Position numbers and translations under genes: made by a program. 64,000 nucleotides of DNA from Ruminococcus sp. (GTDB lineage Bacteria; Bacillota; Clostridia; Oscillospirales; Acutalibacteraceae). The notes under the pieces are model-generated. The model was not told the origin of the DNA, did no database searches, and saw nothing but the letters and a program-made list of their open reading frames with translations. The first letter of the stretch is position 1. The number at the start of each line of letters is the position of its first letter. Positions 18,240-27,330 of this stretch are shown piece after piece. The DNA lies in the NCBI GenBank assembly GCA_017457955.1, contig JAFTGL010000009.1, positions 248,001-312,000 on the forward strand, written 5' to 3'.

Positions 18240-19610
18240 ATGAAATACGATATCATCATCATAGGAGCCGGTCCGGGCGGTATCTTCTCGGCATATGAAT
18301 TCGCTACCAAGCGCCCCGACCTGAAAGTCGCGGTCTTTGAAACCGGCAACCCGCTTGAAAAGCGCAAATGTCCCATCGACGGCGACAAGATCACATCCTG
18401 TATCAAGTGCAAGACCTGCGCGATCATGAGCGGCTTCGGCGGCGCGGGAGCCTTCTCGGACGGTAAATACAACATTACCAACGACTTCGGCGGCACCATG
18501 CACGAGTACATAGGACGCGACAAGGCGCTCGACCTCATGCGCTATGTCGACAAGATCAATGTGGAAAACGGCGGTGAAGAAACGAAGCTCTATTCCACCG
18601 CGGGCACAGACTTCAAGAAGATCTGCACCCAGAATAAGCTGAAACTGCTGGACGCTTCTGTCCGTCACCTCGGCACGGACATCAACTATATCGTGCTCGG
18701 GAATATCTACGACAAGATTTCTGATATCATCGACTTCCACTTCAACACCCCTGTCGAGCATATCGAGATCATCGACGGCGGCTACCGTGTTCATCACAAG
18801 GGCGGTTATGACGACTGTACCGACTGTATCGTATCGGTCGGACGCTCGGGCTCCAAGTGGATGGAAAAGGTCTGCGAGGAGCTTGATATCAGCACCAAAT
18901 CCAACCGCGTCGATATCGGCGTGCGCGTCGAGCTGCCCGCGGTCATCTTCTCTCACCTGACCGACGAGCTGTATGAGAGCAAGATCGTCTACCGCACCGA
19001 GAAATTCGAGGACAACGTGCGCACCTTCTGCATGAATCCCAACGGTATCGTTGTCAATGAGAACACCAACGGCATTGTCACGGTCAACGGTCACAGCTTT
19101 GAAGATCCCTCGAAAAAGACCGAGAACACCAACTTTGCCCTGCTGGTATCGAAGCATTTCTCAGAGCCGTTCGAGGACTCTAACGGCTACGGCGAGAGTA
19201 TTGCGATGCTGAGTAACATGCTCGGCGGCGGCGTCATCGTACAGCGCTTCGGCGACCTCGAGCGCGGCAGACGGAGTAATCACAAGCGCATTGAGGAAAG
19301 CACCGTCCGCCCGACTTTGCAGGCAACGCCGGGTGACTTGAGCCTGGTGCTCCCGAAACGTATCCTCGACGACATCATCGAGATGATCTATGCCCTTGAC
19401 AAGATCGCGCCCGGTACGGCGAACGACGACACCCTGCTCTACGGTGTGGAGGTCAAGTTCTATAATATGGAGGTCGCTTTGGACGAGAACCTCGAGACCA
19501 AATATAAAGGTCTCTACGTCATCGGCGACGGGTCGGGCGTCACCCACTCCCTCTCCCACGCATCCGCGAGCGGCGTCTACGTCGCGCAGAAGATCATGGA
19601 AAAGATCTGA
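18240..19610 (+). CDS. NAD(P)/FAD-dependent oxidoreductase with a cysteine cluster
   Basis: A 456-residue FAD-dependent dehydrogenase of the COG2509 kind. The dinucleotide motif is at residues 7-12 (IGAGPGG) and the C-terminal FAD-closing motif is YVIGDGSGVTHSLSHASASG. A cysteine-rich stretch follows the Rossmann motif (C-P-I...SC-IK-C-KT-C, about residues 41-60), then GFGGAGAFSDGK. The physiological substrate is not known. It is last in the plus-strand group and is followed by a strong terminator. Confidence 0.85.
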   Translation: MKYDIIIIGAGPGGIFSAYEFATKRPDLKVAVFETGNPLEKRKCPIDGDKITSCIKCKTCAIMSGFGGAGAFSDGKYNITNDFGGTMHEYIGRDKALDLMRYVDKINVENGGEETKLYSTAGTDFKKICTQNKLKLLDASVRHLGTDINYIVLGNIYDKISDIIDFHFNTPVEHIEIIDGGYRVHHKGGYDDCTDCIVSVGRSGSKWMEKVCEELDISTKSNRVDIGVRVELPAVIFSHLTDELYESKIVYRTEKFEDNVRTFCMNPNGIVVNENTNGIVTVNGHSFEDPSKKTENTNFALLVSKHFSEPFEDSNGYGESIAMLSNMLGGGVIVQRFGDLERGRRSNHKRIEESTVRPTLQATPGDLSLVLPKRILDDIIEMIYALDKIAPGTANDDTLLYGVEVKFYNMEVALDENLETKYKGLYVIGDGSGVTHSLSHASASGVYVAQKIMEKI

Positions 19611-19621
19611 TCCGCCAGACA

Positions 19622-19661
19622 CAAAACACCCCTTTGTCACAGCGACAAAGGGGTGTTTTTA
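19622..19661 (+). terminator. Terminator after the FAD oxidoreductase
   Basis: A 13-bp stem (ACACCCCTTTGTC / GACAAAGGGGTGT) followed by TTTT on the plus strand. The A-rich left side lets it also serve the converging dacA gene. Confidence 0.9.
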
Positions 19662-19673
19662 TTGAATAGAGCA

Positions 19674-20990
19674 TCAATCTCTGTATCTGCGTCTGGCTCT
19701 CTCTCTGCGGATTCTCTTCTTGCGCGCCGAGGAGGCTGCCGCCAGAATGATGATCAACGCAATCACGACGACTGCGGCAAGGATGACCAGAATCAGGTGC
19801 GATTTGAACCACTCGCCGAGGTTGTGGAAAAAGAGCTTCATGTTATCAAGCTCTACCGCCTTGGAGGCGACGATGTTGGTTGTGCCGACCGTCATATCGT
19901 CATAGTGCACGATAGCGGTACCGAGCACCTGTCCCTGTTCGATCGGCGCGTCGAAGCTGTCCTCGCACTCGACCTCGACCGTGATCAGGCTTTGGTCATA
20001 GCTGTTCGGCAGCAGCGCTGTCAACTCGCCTTCGGGGATCAGGTTGAGCTTATCATCGCTCTTGCCGAAGTTGACGTCCACCGTCTTGACGACGTCCGCT
20101 GAACCGTAGACGACCTGCTGGCCGAGGTTGGTATACGCCCAGTCATACAGCGAAGCAGTGTCGAGCATGGCGTAGTTGACGTCCTCTTCAAAGGAATACT
20201 GAGCGCCCAGTGCGACGCACAGATAGGTAAAATCATCCTTCTCGGCTGTCGTCACCAGACACTTGCCCGCTTCATCGGTATAGCCTGTCTTGATGCCTTT
20301 GGTATAGGAGTAGTAATACTTACCGCCCTGCTCAGAGGAGCTGAGCATATAGTTGGTGTTGGTGATGGGCTGATCAAAACGGGACGGCGTATAGCTGACC
20401 GTGTTGGTGATCTCCATAAAGCCGGGCAGGGAACGCGCGTATTTCGCGATCGCCGCCAGATCCTTCGCGGTGGTGTAATGGTTCGGGTCATGCAGACCGT
20501 GGGGGTTGGCAAAATGGGTATTAGCACAGCCAAGCTCGGCAGCCTTGCTGTTCATCATATCCACAAAGCCCGAAATACCGTTGCCGACATAATCCGCCAG
20601 CACCAGCGCCGCGTCGTTGCCCGACGGCAGCATCATACCGTAAAGCAGTTCGCGGATGGAATACTGCTCGCCGATATGGTCGGAAAGTCCCATCACCGTG
20701 CTCTCGGGATCAAGACCTGTCAGGACGTCCTCTTTGATATCGACCATCGTGCCGTCCAAGTCGGAAACATTGTCCGCGACGACAACGTAGGTCATGATCT
20801 TTGTGGTGGACGCGGGATACATCTGCCCGTCGGCGTTCTTTTCATAGACGATCGCGCCTGTATCAAGGTTTTCAAGATAGATCGCCCCTGATACCGTGCT
20901 GACGTCACAGCCGTAGTCGACCGCGGAAGCGGAGACCGACGTCACAAATATCGCGGCGACCGCAAGCAGGATACAGAAAACTCGTTTCAT
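19674..20990 (-). CDS. dacA: D-alanyl-D-alanine carboxypeptidase (PBP5 type)
   Basis: A 438-residue low-molecular-mass penicillin-binding protein that removes the terminal D-Ala from peptidoglycan stem peptides. It has a signal peptide (1-23), the catalytic S61-TT-K64 motif, LPSGN as the SxN motif, and IKTGYT as the KTG box. A beta-rich domain follows. The C-terminus is a hydrophobic transmembrane helix with a very basic tail (RRERARRRYRD), so it is anchored in the membrane by a helix rather than an amphipathic segment. The ATG at 20990 has AGGGGA six bases upstream. A second paralogue lies at 27.7-28.9 kb. Confidence 0.93.
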   Translation of the reverse strand: MKRVFCILLAVAAIFVTSVSASAVDYGCDVSTVSGAIYLENLDTGAIVYEKNADGQMYPASTTKIMTYVVVADNVSDLDGTMVDIKEDVLTGLDPESTVMGLSDHIGEQYSIRELLYGMMLPSGNDAALVLADYVGNGISGFVDMMNSKAAELGCANTHFANPHGLHDPNHYTTAKDLAAIAKYARSLPGFMEITNTVSYTPSRFDQPITNTNYMLSSSEQGGKYYYSYTKGIKTGYTDEAGKCLVTTAEKDDFTYLCVALGAQYSFEEDVNYAMLDTASLYDWAYTNLGQQVVYGSADVVKTVDVNFGKSDDKLNLIPEGELTALLPNSYDQSLITVEVECEDSFDAPIEQGQVLGTAIVHYDDMTVGTTNIVASKAVELDNMKLFFHNLGEWFKSHLILVILAAVVVIALIIILAAASSARKKRIRRERARRRYRD

Positions 20991-21009
20991 ACTCATTCCC
21001 CTATCGTAA

Positions 21010-21714
21010 TTATGATTTCTTCGCTTTGATCCGCTTCTCTTCACCGCTGAACAATCTTTTCAGATTATCCTTGTGGCGGAAGATAACGATCGCGCCGACC
21101 GCGAACGCGCAGGCGGTCGAGATCAGCACAAAGCGAAACCTAAGTTCGTTCGGTGTATCGAGATACGGCAGATAATCACAGAAGTAGGTTATCACCAAGG
21201 TATATACAGGGTATAATGCCGCGCAGGCAATAGAGCCCAGCGAGATCAGCTTTGTCGCAAAAAAGATGATCAGGAATGTGCCGAGGATCATCAGGAACAC
21301 GCGCCAGTCGACCACCAGCATGAGAGCGTTGGCGGTAACCACGCTTTTACCGCCCTTGAAGCCGTAGTAGATCGGGAAGGAATGACCGATGATGACGAAG
21401 AGTCCCGCGAGGTATCTGCCGTATTTGACATACTCGAGGGGAGCGACGTCGTTGGTCACGGTCAGCTGAGAGAAGATCCACCAGCCGATGGCGACCGCGA
21501 TAATGCCCTTGAGGTAATCGCAGATGATCGTCGCGATGGCAGGACCTTTGCCGACAGAACGCAGAACGTTGGTGAAGCCTGCGTTGCCCGAGCCCATCGT
21601 GCGGATGTCTTTTCCTGTTTTGAAGTGCGTAATGATGATTGCGGGGCTTAAACTGCCGATCAGATAAGCGATCACCATCGTAGCTAAAGTGCGAAGAATC
21701 AGTTCGAGTGTCAC
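21010..21714 (-). CDS. plsY: Acyl-phosphate:glycerol-3-phosphate acyltransferase
   Basis: A 234-residue polytopic membrane protein. It makes lysophosphatidic acid from acyl-phosphate and glycerol-3-phosphate, the first step in phospholipid synthesis. The three PlsY motifs are visible: GSGNAGFTNVLRS, GHSFPIYYGFKGGKSV and the late Gly-rich loop. It follows der with a 4-base overlap, a common Firmicutes pairing. Confidence 0.95.
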   Translation of the reverse strand: MTLELILRTLATMVIAYLIGSLSPAIIITHFKTGKDIRTMGSGNAGFTNVLRSVGKGPAIATIICDYLKGIIAVAIGWWIFSQLTVTNDVAPLEYVKYGRYLAGLFVIIGHSFPIYYGFKGGKSVVTANALMLVVDWRVFLMILGTFLIIFFATKLISLGSIACAALYPVYTLVITYFCDYLPYLDTPNELRFRFVLISTACAFAVGAIVIFRHKDNLKRLFSGEEKRIKAKKS

Positions 21715-23030
21715 TTATTATTCCTCTCCCTTATAATAAATCTGATGGGTGTGCCGCTGAAATCAAAGGCTTCACGCAGGCGGTTCTCCAGATATCGCTG
21801 ATACGAGAAGTGGAACAGCTCAGCGTTGTTGCAGAAGAAGATGAACGTCGGCGGCTTGACAGAAGCCTGTGTCATGTAGTAGATCTTCAGCCTGCGTCCC
21901 TTATCGGTCGGCGGCTGTACGCGGGCGGTCGCGGTCGCAAGCAGATCGTTCAAAAGACCTGTCGTGATACGCATTGCCGCGGTATTGGTCACATGGACGA
22001 TATTTTCAAAGAGATTATCCAGTCTTTGACCTGTTTTCGCGGAAATAAAGACCGTGGGCGCATAGCTCATGAAAGCAAAATCACGCTCGATATCCTTGCG
22101 GAAGTTCTGCATGGTCTTGTCGTCCTTTTCGATCGCGTCCCATTTGTTGACCGCGATCACGCAGGCTTTGCCCGCTTCAAGAGCGAGTCCCGCGACCTTG
22201 GTGTCCTGTTCGGTGATACCTGTCTCGGCGTCGAGCATAATGACGCATACGTCACAGCGTTCGATCGCCATTTTCGCGCGCAGGATGGAATAGTGCTCGA
22301 TATCGTCGTGGATCTTGCTCTTGCGGCGCATGCCCGCGGTGTCAATCAGGTTGAATACGCCGTGCTTGTTTTCGATCTTGGTGTCGATACTGTCACGGGT
22401 GGTGCCCGCGATATCCGATACGATACAGCGGTTTTCGCCTGTGATCTTATTGATCAGCGAGGATTTTCCGACGTTCGGTCTGCCGATAACTGCCACCGAG
22501 ATCACCTCGGGATCGGCTTCATCCTCTTCAAAGCTGTCAAGCTCGCGGAACGCGGCATCCAGCAGATCGCCTGTGCCGTGGCCGTGCACCGAAGAGACCG
22601 CGATCGGCTCTATAGGCAGCTTGTAAAATTCGTAAAACTCCGCGGGCGGGTCGCCGATGGAGTCGCATTTGTTGACGCAAAGCACCACGGGCTTATTGCT
22701 CTTGATCAGCATATGGGCGACCTCTTCATCGGTCGCGACCAGTCCCGAGCGCACGTCCGTCACCATGATGATGACGTCGGCGGTGTCGATAGCGAGCTGT
22801 GCCTGCTCGCGCATTTGGGAAAGAATGATATCGTCCGAGAACGGCTCTATGCCGCCGGTGTCGATGAGAAGCGCTTTTCTGCCGCTCCACTCGACGTCGC
22901 CGTAGATACGGTCGCGGGTCACACCGGGCGTATCGTCTACGATCGAGATACGCTGACCGACGAGCTTATTGAACAGTGTGCTTTTGCCGACGTTCGGTCT
23001 GCCGACGATGGCAATGACGGGCTTAGACAT
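21711..23030 (-). CDS. der: Ribosome biogenesis GTPase Der
   Basis: A 439-residue GTPase with two tandem G domains ([14 protein letters not shown] near residue 9 and GRPNVGKSSLINKI near 180), switch motifs DTGGIEP and DTAGMRRKSKI, and a C-terminal KH-like domain. It acts in 50S subunit maturation. It overlaps the DUF512 gene by 8 bases and plsY by 4 bases, so the three are translated together. Confidence 0.97.
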   Translation of the reverse strand: MSKPVIAIVGRPNVGKSTLFNKLVGQRISIVDDTPGVTRDRIYGDVEWSGRKALLIDTGGIEPFSDDIILSQMREQAQLAIDTADVIIMVTDVRSGLVATDEEVAHMLIKSNKPVVLCVNKCDSIGDPPAEFYEFYKLPIEPIAVSSVHGHGTGDLLDAAFRELDSFEEDEADPEVISVAVIGRPNVGKSSLINKITGENRCIVSDIAGTTRDSIDTKIENKHGVFNLIDTAGMRRKSKIHDDIEHYSILRAKMAIERCDVCVIMLDAETGITEQDTKVAGLALEAGKACVIAVNKWDAIEKDDKTMQNFRKDIERDFAFMSYAPTVFISAKTGQRLDNLFENIVHVTNTAAMRITTGLLNDLLATATARVQPPTDKGRRLKIYYMTQASVKPPTFIFFCNNAELFHFSYQRYLENRLREAFDFSGTPIRFIIRERNNK

Positions 23031-24339
23031 CTTCCCCCTCCTCTCCTAAGATGGCATCCAATAACATTTTTCCGTCGTTATGGATGGGTAAAACTTCTAT
23101 ATTCAGCTTCCTCTTGACGTCGTCGATATGGACGTCGTCGAGGAACAGGTCGTTTTCAAATCGCAGCATTGCCGAGGAAATGAGCAGAACATCCCCCAGC
23201 GGCTTTGTTTTCAGCTGAGCGATCAGATCGCTTCCGACGATCAGCCCGCTGACGTTGATGGAATCGCCGAAGAAATCATTGACGATCGGGTATACATGGA
23301 TCTTCACACGCGGGAACTTCGCTTCGACTTTATCCATCAGCTCCCTGAGATACGGCGCGGCAGAGGTGCCGCAGGCTAAAGATACCGTCCGACTAATATG
23401 ATCGTCGGCTTCACGCCAGTCCAGCTCGTCATTCAGATCCTCACGCAGCTGGGCGATCAGTCCGATACCGTTTTCGATCGCTTCAAAGTCGCCGTAAAAC
23501 GACGCGTCGGGGATCTCATATCCCGCCTTGATATACAGCTCGTCAGCGGCGTAAGCGATACGTTTTCCCTTGGTTTTCAGACACATATCGCCGAACTCTT
23601 CAAGGATATCCACCGTCTCGGCGGCTGTCTCTTTGGTAAAGGGCGTCAGCTTCGCCAATCCCTCGCGGTATTTGGTCAGCCCGACAGGGACGACGCCGAT
23701 CAGGTTCACGTTCATGTCGTACAGATCCCGCAGGGAACGCTTCAACTCCTCGCCGTCGTTCCACCCGGGACAGCAAACGATCTGGGTATTGATCGCGATG
23801 TCATGGTCGGCAAAACGCTTCAAAATCGCCAGAGAATCGCCCGCGAAACGGTTGCCCATCATCTTCACGCGCAGTTCGGGATTGGTCGTGTGCACGCTGA
23901 CATTGATCGGGCTGATGTGCATTTTGATGATACGGCTGATCTCATGCTCGGACAGATTCGTCAGCGTCACGTAATTGCCGAATAAAAATGACAGACGGCT
24001 GTCGTCGTCCTTGAAATACAGGCTTTCACGCAGTCCCTTGGGAAGTTGATCGATAAAGCAAAAGACGCATTTATTGCGGCAGGACTTTTCCTTATCCATC
24101 AGGTAGGTGTCAAAATCCAGCCCCAGCTCCTCATACTCGGGCTTGCGCACTTTTACGGTGTGCACCTCGCCGTGTCTGTCACGGATTTTTAATTCTAATA
24201 CAGAATTAAGCTGATAAAAGCGATAGTCGAGCACGTCGACGATATCGTTGCCGTTGATCGAGAGCAGGGTGTCCCCCGCTTCACAGCCGGCGCGCTCGGC
24301 ATAGCTATGGCGGACAACCTCTTTAATTGTAACAGCCAT
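23023..24339 (-). CDS. Radical SAM protein with PDZ and DUF512 domains
   Basis: A 438-residue protein. A PDZ-like domain (residues 1-65) is followed by a radical SAM-type cluster motif C87-xxx-C91-xx-C94 and a DUF512 C-terminal domain. This TIGR03279-type family is conserved beside der in Firmicutes and Cyanobacteria, but the reaction is unknown. The internal FGNYVTLTNLSEHE and NVSVHTTNPELR segments are family signatures. It is the first gene of the group with der and plsY. Confidence 0.88.
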   Translation of the reverse strand: MAVTIKEVVRHSYAERAGCEAGDTLLSINGNDIVDVLDYRFYQLNSVLELKIRDRHGEVHTVKVRKPEYEELGLDFDTYLMDKEKSCRNKCVFCFIDQLPKGLRESLYFKDDDSRLSFLFGNYVTLTNLSEHEISRIIKMHISPINVSVHTTNPELRVKMMGNRFAGDSLAILKRFADHDIAINTQIVCCPGWNDGEELKRSLRDLYDMNVNLIGVVPVGLTKYREGLAKLTPFTKETAAETVDILEEFGDMCLKTKGKRIAYAADELYIKAGYEIPDASFYGDFEAIENGIGLIAQLREDLNDELDWREADDHISRTVSLACGTSAAPYLRELMDKVEAKFPRVKIHVYPIVNDFFGDSINVSGLIVGSDLIAQLKTKPLGDVLLISSAMLRFENDLFLDDVHIDDVKRKLNIEVLPIHNDGKMLLDAILGEEGEDV

Positions 24340-24355
24340 AGTTCCCTCCGATGTT

Positions 24356-24493
24356 TAATGAGGAATTAGGAGTTAGGAATTAATGGCGGGCGTTGCCCGC
24401 ACCCGATTTTTATATGAGTATGAAACGCTTTATTTCTATCCAAAGCACAAAGTGTTCCAAAATTCCTCATTTCTCATTCCTAATTCCTAATTA
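24356..24493. repeat. MITE-like inverted-repeat element
   Basis: Arms built of repeated GGAATTAGGA-type words (left about 24357-24382, right about 24460-24493) are inverted copies flanking some 80 bases, which include the hairpin GGCGGGCGTTGCCCGC. It looks like a miniature non-coding mobile element between the DUF512 gene and rpmF. Confidence 0.65.
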
Positions 24494-24496
24494 TCC

Positions 24497-24536
24497 AAAA
24501 AAACAAAAGGGCGGTCAGTTATCCTACTGCCCGCCT
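24497..24536 (-). terminator. Terminator of DUF177-rpmF
   Basis: An imperfect stem (GGCGGGCAGT / ACTGACCGCC) followed by TTTTGTTTTTTT on the minus strand, 25 bases after the rpmF stop. Confidence 0.85.
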
Positions 24537-24560
24537 GATTTCTTTTGTTAACAGATTGAA

Positions 24561-24746
24561 TTAGTCAGCGTCCTTGACGATGACCTGTCTGCCCTTGTAC
24601 ATGCCGCAGTTGGGGCATACCTTATGGGGAGCCTTGTACTCACCGCACTCGGGGCAAATAGACAGAGCAGGAGCCTGGAGCTTCCAAACATTAGATCTTC
24701 TCTTCATTTTACGAGCATGTGAATGTTTTCTTGCCGGTACAGCCAT
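24561..24746 (-). CDS. rpmF: 50S ribosomal protein L32
   Basis: A 61-residue L32 starting MAVPARKHSHARKMKRRSN. A zinc ribbon made of CPEC and CPNC pairs follows. It binds the large subunit near the exit tunnel region. The usual partner, the DUF177 gene, is 27 bases upstream. GGAGGG precedes the ATG. Confidence 0.97.
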   Translation of the reverse strand: MAVPARKHSHARKMKRRSNVWKLQAPALSICPECGEYKAPHKVCPNCGMYKGRQVIVKDAD

Positions 24747-24773
24747 GAAAAACCCTCCTTACATATATCATCT

Positions 24774-25268
24774 TTACTTTAATAACTCTTTCAACGCCTC
24801 AAGCCGCGGATCAATCTCCATACTGTCGCAGCCGCAGTCGCCCAAGTTAAGATTATGTCCACATTTTTGACAGAGACCTTGACAGTCTCCCCTGCAAAGG
24901 AACTTGGTCGGCAGCTCTAAGAGGATATCGGACGAGGTCAGCTCATCTAAATCCAGGGTGAGGTCGGGCGCCTCAATGTAGTCGTCGTTAAAATCCTCTT
25001 CAAGATTCTCGATGATCTTGTGAGAGAAGTGATAATCGAACTTAAGCTCCAAAGGAGTCAGGCAGCGGCCGCACGCCGTATGATACACAAAAGCGGTATC
25101 GATCGACAGCGTTACCATGCCCGCCTTGTTCTCCACGTGAGCGTGAACCTCGACAGGCGAATTGAATGGATGTTCACCCGCGATCTCCACGTCGTTCAGC
25201 GAGAGCGTATAACTGACGTCTTTTGCGGCGCCGTCGGAAACGAAAATATCTTTCAAATCTAACAGCAT
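24774..25268 (-). CDS. DUF177 (YceD) family protein
   Basis: A 164-residue YceD-like protein. It has a CGRC motif (about residues 66-69) and a C-terminal cysteine cluster (CRGDCQGLCQKCGHN...CGC) that probably binds zinc. The family is conserved next to rpmF and is linked to 23S rRNA maturation, with an unclear biochemical role. It is first gene of the two-gene operon with rpmF. Confidence 0.92.
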   Translation of the reverse strand: MLLDLKDIFVSDGAAKDVSYTLSLNDVEIAGEHPFNSPVEVHAHVENKAGMVTLSIDTAFVYHTACGRCLTPLELKFDYHFSHKIIENLEEDFNDDYIEAPDLTLDLDELTSSDILLELPTKFLCRGDCQGLCQKCGHNLNLGDCGCDSMEIDPRLEALKELLK

Positions 25269-25309
25269 AAGCCCTCCGCACAGTTATCTACATTAAAACG
25301 CTACTTGAT

Positions 25310-25338
25310 ATTATAATAAAAGCGTTAAATTTTGTCAA
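25310..25338 (-). promoter_or_regulatory. Promoter of DUF177-rpmF
   Basis: Exact consensus: TTGACA (25333-25338), 17-base spacer, TATAAT (25310-25315). Confidence 0.9.
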
Positions 25339-25389
25339 GTAAAAATCACAGATATTCTGCGAAAGTTTGAGAAAAAATTGATAATAAAG

Positions 25390-25426
25390 ACAGCAAAACA
25401 GCCGCGCCGAATGATCGGTGCGGCTG
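25390..25426 (-). terminator. Terminator after the small P-loop gene
   Basis: Stem CAGCCGCACCGA / TCGGCGCGGCTG (one mismatch) followed by TTTTGC on the minus strand. It ends the pgi transcript. Confidence 0.8.
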
Positions 25427-25443
25427 CGATCGTTTCACTGTAA

Positions 25444-25860
25444 TCAGATCTCTTCGCAAACAGCCTTCAGACCTGAGGGCAGCTCTGCCTCGGCAGAGGA
25501 TACCAGCAGGGTGATGTGAGCCTCGCTCTCTTTGGAAAGAGCGTCCAGCTTGGTGATGAAGTCCTCGATACCGTCGACAGCCTCGGGAGCAATCTTGAAG
25601 GTAGAATCCACAAAGATATCGGTAACGTCGTAGTTACCCGCGCAAATACCGCTGATAAAGCCGAGAAGCATATCATAGCCCTTGATACCGTAAACGTCGG
25701 TGTCGATCAGACGCGCCTTATGGGTAACGTCATAGGTCAAACCCGCGCCCTTTTCGATAACGACTACGTTACCGCTGGACTTCGCGACGGCCTCGTTAGC
25801 GAGCTGGATGAGCTTCTTTGTCTTACCGGAGCCTTTTTTGCCAATAATTAATGTAACCAT
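25444..25860 (-). CDS. Small P-loop ATP-binding protein
   Basis: A 138-residue protein with a clear Walker A motif at residues 7-14 (GKKGSGKT) and a likely Walker B aspartate in DIFVDST. It matches no named enzyme I can place and is probably the short 'ATP-binding protein' found beside pgi in related Firmicutes. It lacks other domains. It follows pgi by 41 bases and shares its terminator, so the two are transcribed together. An ATPase or nucleotide-sensing role is inferred only from the motif. Confidence 0.7.
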   Translation of the reverse strand: MVTLIIGKKGSGKTKKLIQLANEAVAKSSGNVVVIEKGAGLTYDVTHKARLIDTDVYGIKGYDMLLGFISGICAGNYDVTDIFVDSTFKIAPEAVDGIEDFITKLDALSKESEAHITLLVSSAEAELPSGLKAVCEEI

Positions 25861-25901
25861 TTGTATATTCCTCCTGTGTTATGTTATGATAACAACATTT
25901 T

Positions 25902-27239
25902 TTACTTTAATCTTGCCTCGAGAGCCGCCTTCTGATCCTCATAGCCGGGCTTGCCTAAGAGAGCGAACATGTTCTTCTTGTAGCTTTCTACGCCGGGCTG
26001 GTTGAAGGGATTGACGCCGAGGATGTAGCCGGAGATCGCGCAAGCCTTCTCGAAGAAATAGATCAGATAGCCGAGATTGTATTCGTCCATCGCGTCAACG
26101 GTGAGGACGATATTGGGAACGCCGCCGTCGTTGTGCGCGAGAACGGTGCCCTCGAACGCCTTGCGGTTGACGAAATCCATCGTCTTGCCGGACAGGAAGT
26201 TCAGACCGTCCACGTTCTCGGGATCGGTGCCGAGAGCGATCTCACGCTGAACCTTATCGAACAGAACGACCGTCTCAAAGAGGTTGCGTCTGCCGTCCTG
26301 GATGTACTGACCCATGGAGTGCAGGTCGGTGGAAAAGATGACGGAAGCCGGGAAAATACCCTTCTGATCCTTACCCTCACTCTCGCCGTAGAGCTGCTTG
26401 AACCACTCGTTCATCAAGGTGAACGCGGGCTCGTAGCTGACGAGGATCTCGGTGGTCTTGCCCTTGTTGTAGAGCATGTTGCGGATCGCGGCGTACTTGT
26501 AGCAATCGTTCTTCTCGATATCGGGCTCGGCGAACTTCTCCTGAGCATCCTTGGCGCCCTGCATCAGCGCGTCGATATCTGCGCCGGAAACAGCGATCGG
26601 AAGCAGACCGACAGCGGTCAGAACACTGTAGCGTCCGCCGACGTCATCCGGAACGACGAAGGTCTCATAGCCCTCGCGGTCGGCAAGCTGCTTTAAGGTG
26701 CCGCGCGCCTTGTCGGTGGTGCAGAAGATACGCTCCTTAGCGCCTTCCTTGCCGTACTTTTTCTCGAGCATTTCGCGGAATACGCGGAACGCGATAGCAG
26801 GCTCGGTGGTGGTGCCGGACTTCGAGATCATGTTGATGGAAACATCCTTGCCCTCGCAGATCTCAAGCAGTTCCGCTAAAGCGTTGGAGCTGATGGAGTT
26901 GCCGGTGTAGTAGATCTGCGGCGTGTCCTTGCACAGCGCGTTGTAGTTCGGGGACTTGATGAACTCGATCGCGGCACGCGCGCCGAGGTAAGAACCGCCG
27001 ATACCGATAACGACGAATATATCGGAGTTTGACTGGATCTTCTTGGCGGCAGCCTTGATACGCGCAAACTCCTCTTTGTCATAATCCGTGGGCAGATTCA
27101 GCCAGCCGATGAAGTCGTTGCCCAGTCCCGTGCCCGCGTGGAGCGCGTCATGCGCCGCCTTAACAGCGGGAGCGATACCGACATATTCGTCAGCGCCTAA
27201 AAAGCCCTGTAAATGCTTATCACTTAAAGTTGTAGGCAT
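25902..27239 (-). CDS. pgi: Glucose-6-phosphate isomerase
   Basis: A 445-residue isomerase that interconverts glucose-6-phosphate and fructose-6-phosphate in glycolysis. Signatures are [16 protein letters not shown], the [15 protein letters not shown] substrate loop, [16 protein letters not shown] and the C-terminal [10 protein letters not shown]. The length is standard for the Firmicutes form. AAGGAGGG precedes the ATG, and a consensus promoter lies about 60 bases upstream. Confidence 0.97.
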   Translation of the reverse strand: MPTTLSDKHLQGFLGADEYVGIAPAVKAAHDALHAGTGLGNDFIGWLNLPTDYDKEEFARIKAAAKKIQSNSDIFVVIGIGGSYLGARAAIEFIKSPNYNALCKDTPQIYYTGNSISSNALAELLEICEGKDVSINMISKSGTTTEPAIAFRVFREMLEKKYGKEGAKERIFCTTDKARGTLKQLADREGYETFVVPDDVGGRYSVLTAVGLLPIAVSGADIDALMQGAKDAQEKFAEPDIEKNDCYKYAAIRNMLYNKGKTTEILVSYEPAFTLMNEWFKQLYGESEGKDQKGIFPASVIFSTDLHSMGQYIQDGRRNLFETVVLFDKVQREIALGTDPENVDGLNFLSGKTMDFVNRKAFEGTVLAHNDGGVPNIVLTVDAMDEYNLGYLIYFFEKACAISGYILGVNPFNQPGVESYKKNMFALLGKPGYEDQKAALEARLK

Positions 27240-27301
27240 TGAATACCCTCCTTAAATTCCCAAGAAGAAATATACATACTTCCTCTTATATTAATAACAG
27301 C

Positions 27302-27330
27302 ATTATACTATATTTTCGGGCTCAATGCAA
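27302..27330 (-). promoter_or_regulatory. Promoter of pgi
   Basis: TTGCAT (27325-27330), 17-base spacer, TATAAT (27302-27307) on the minus strand. Confidence 0.75.
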
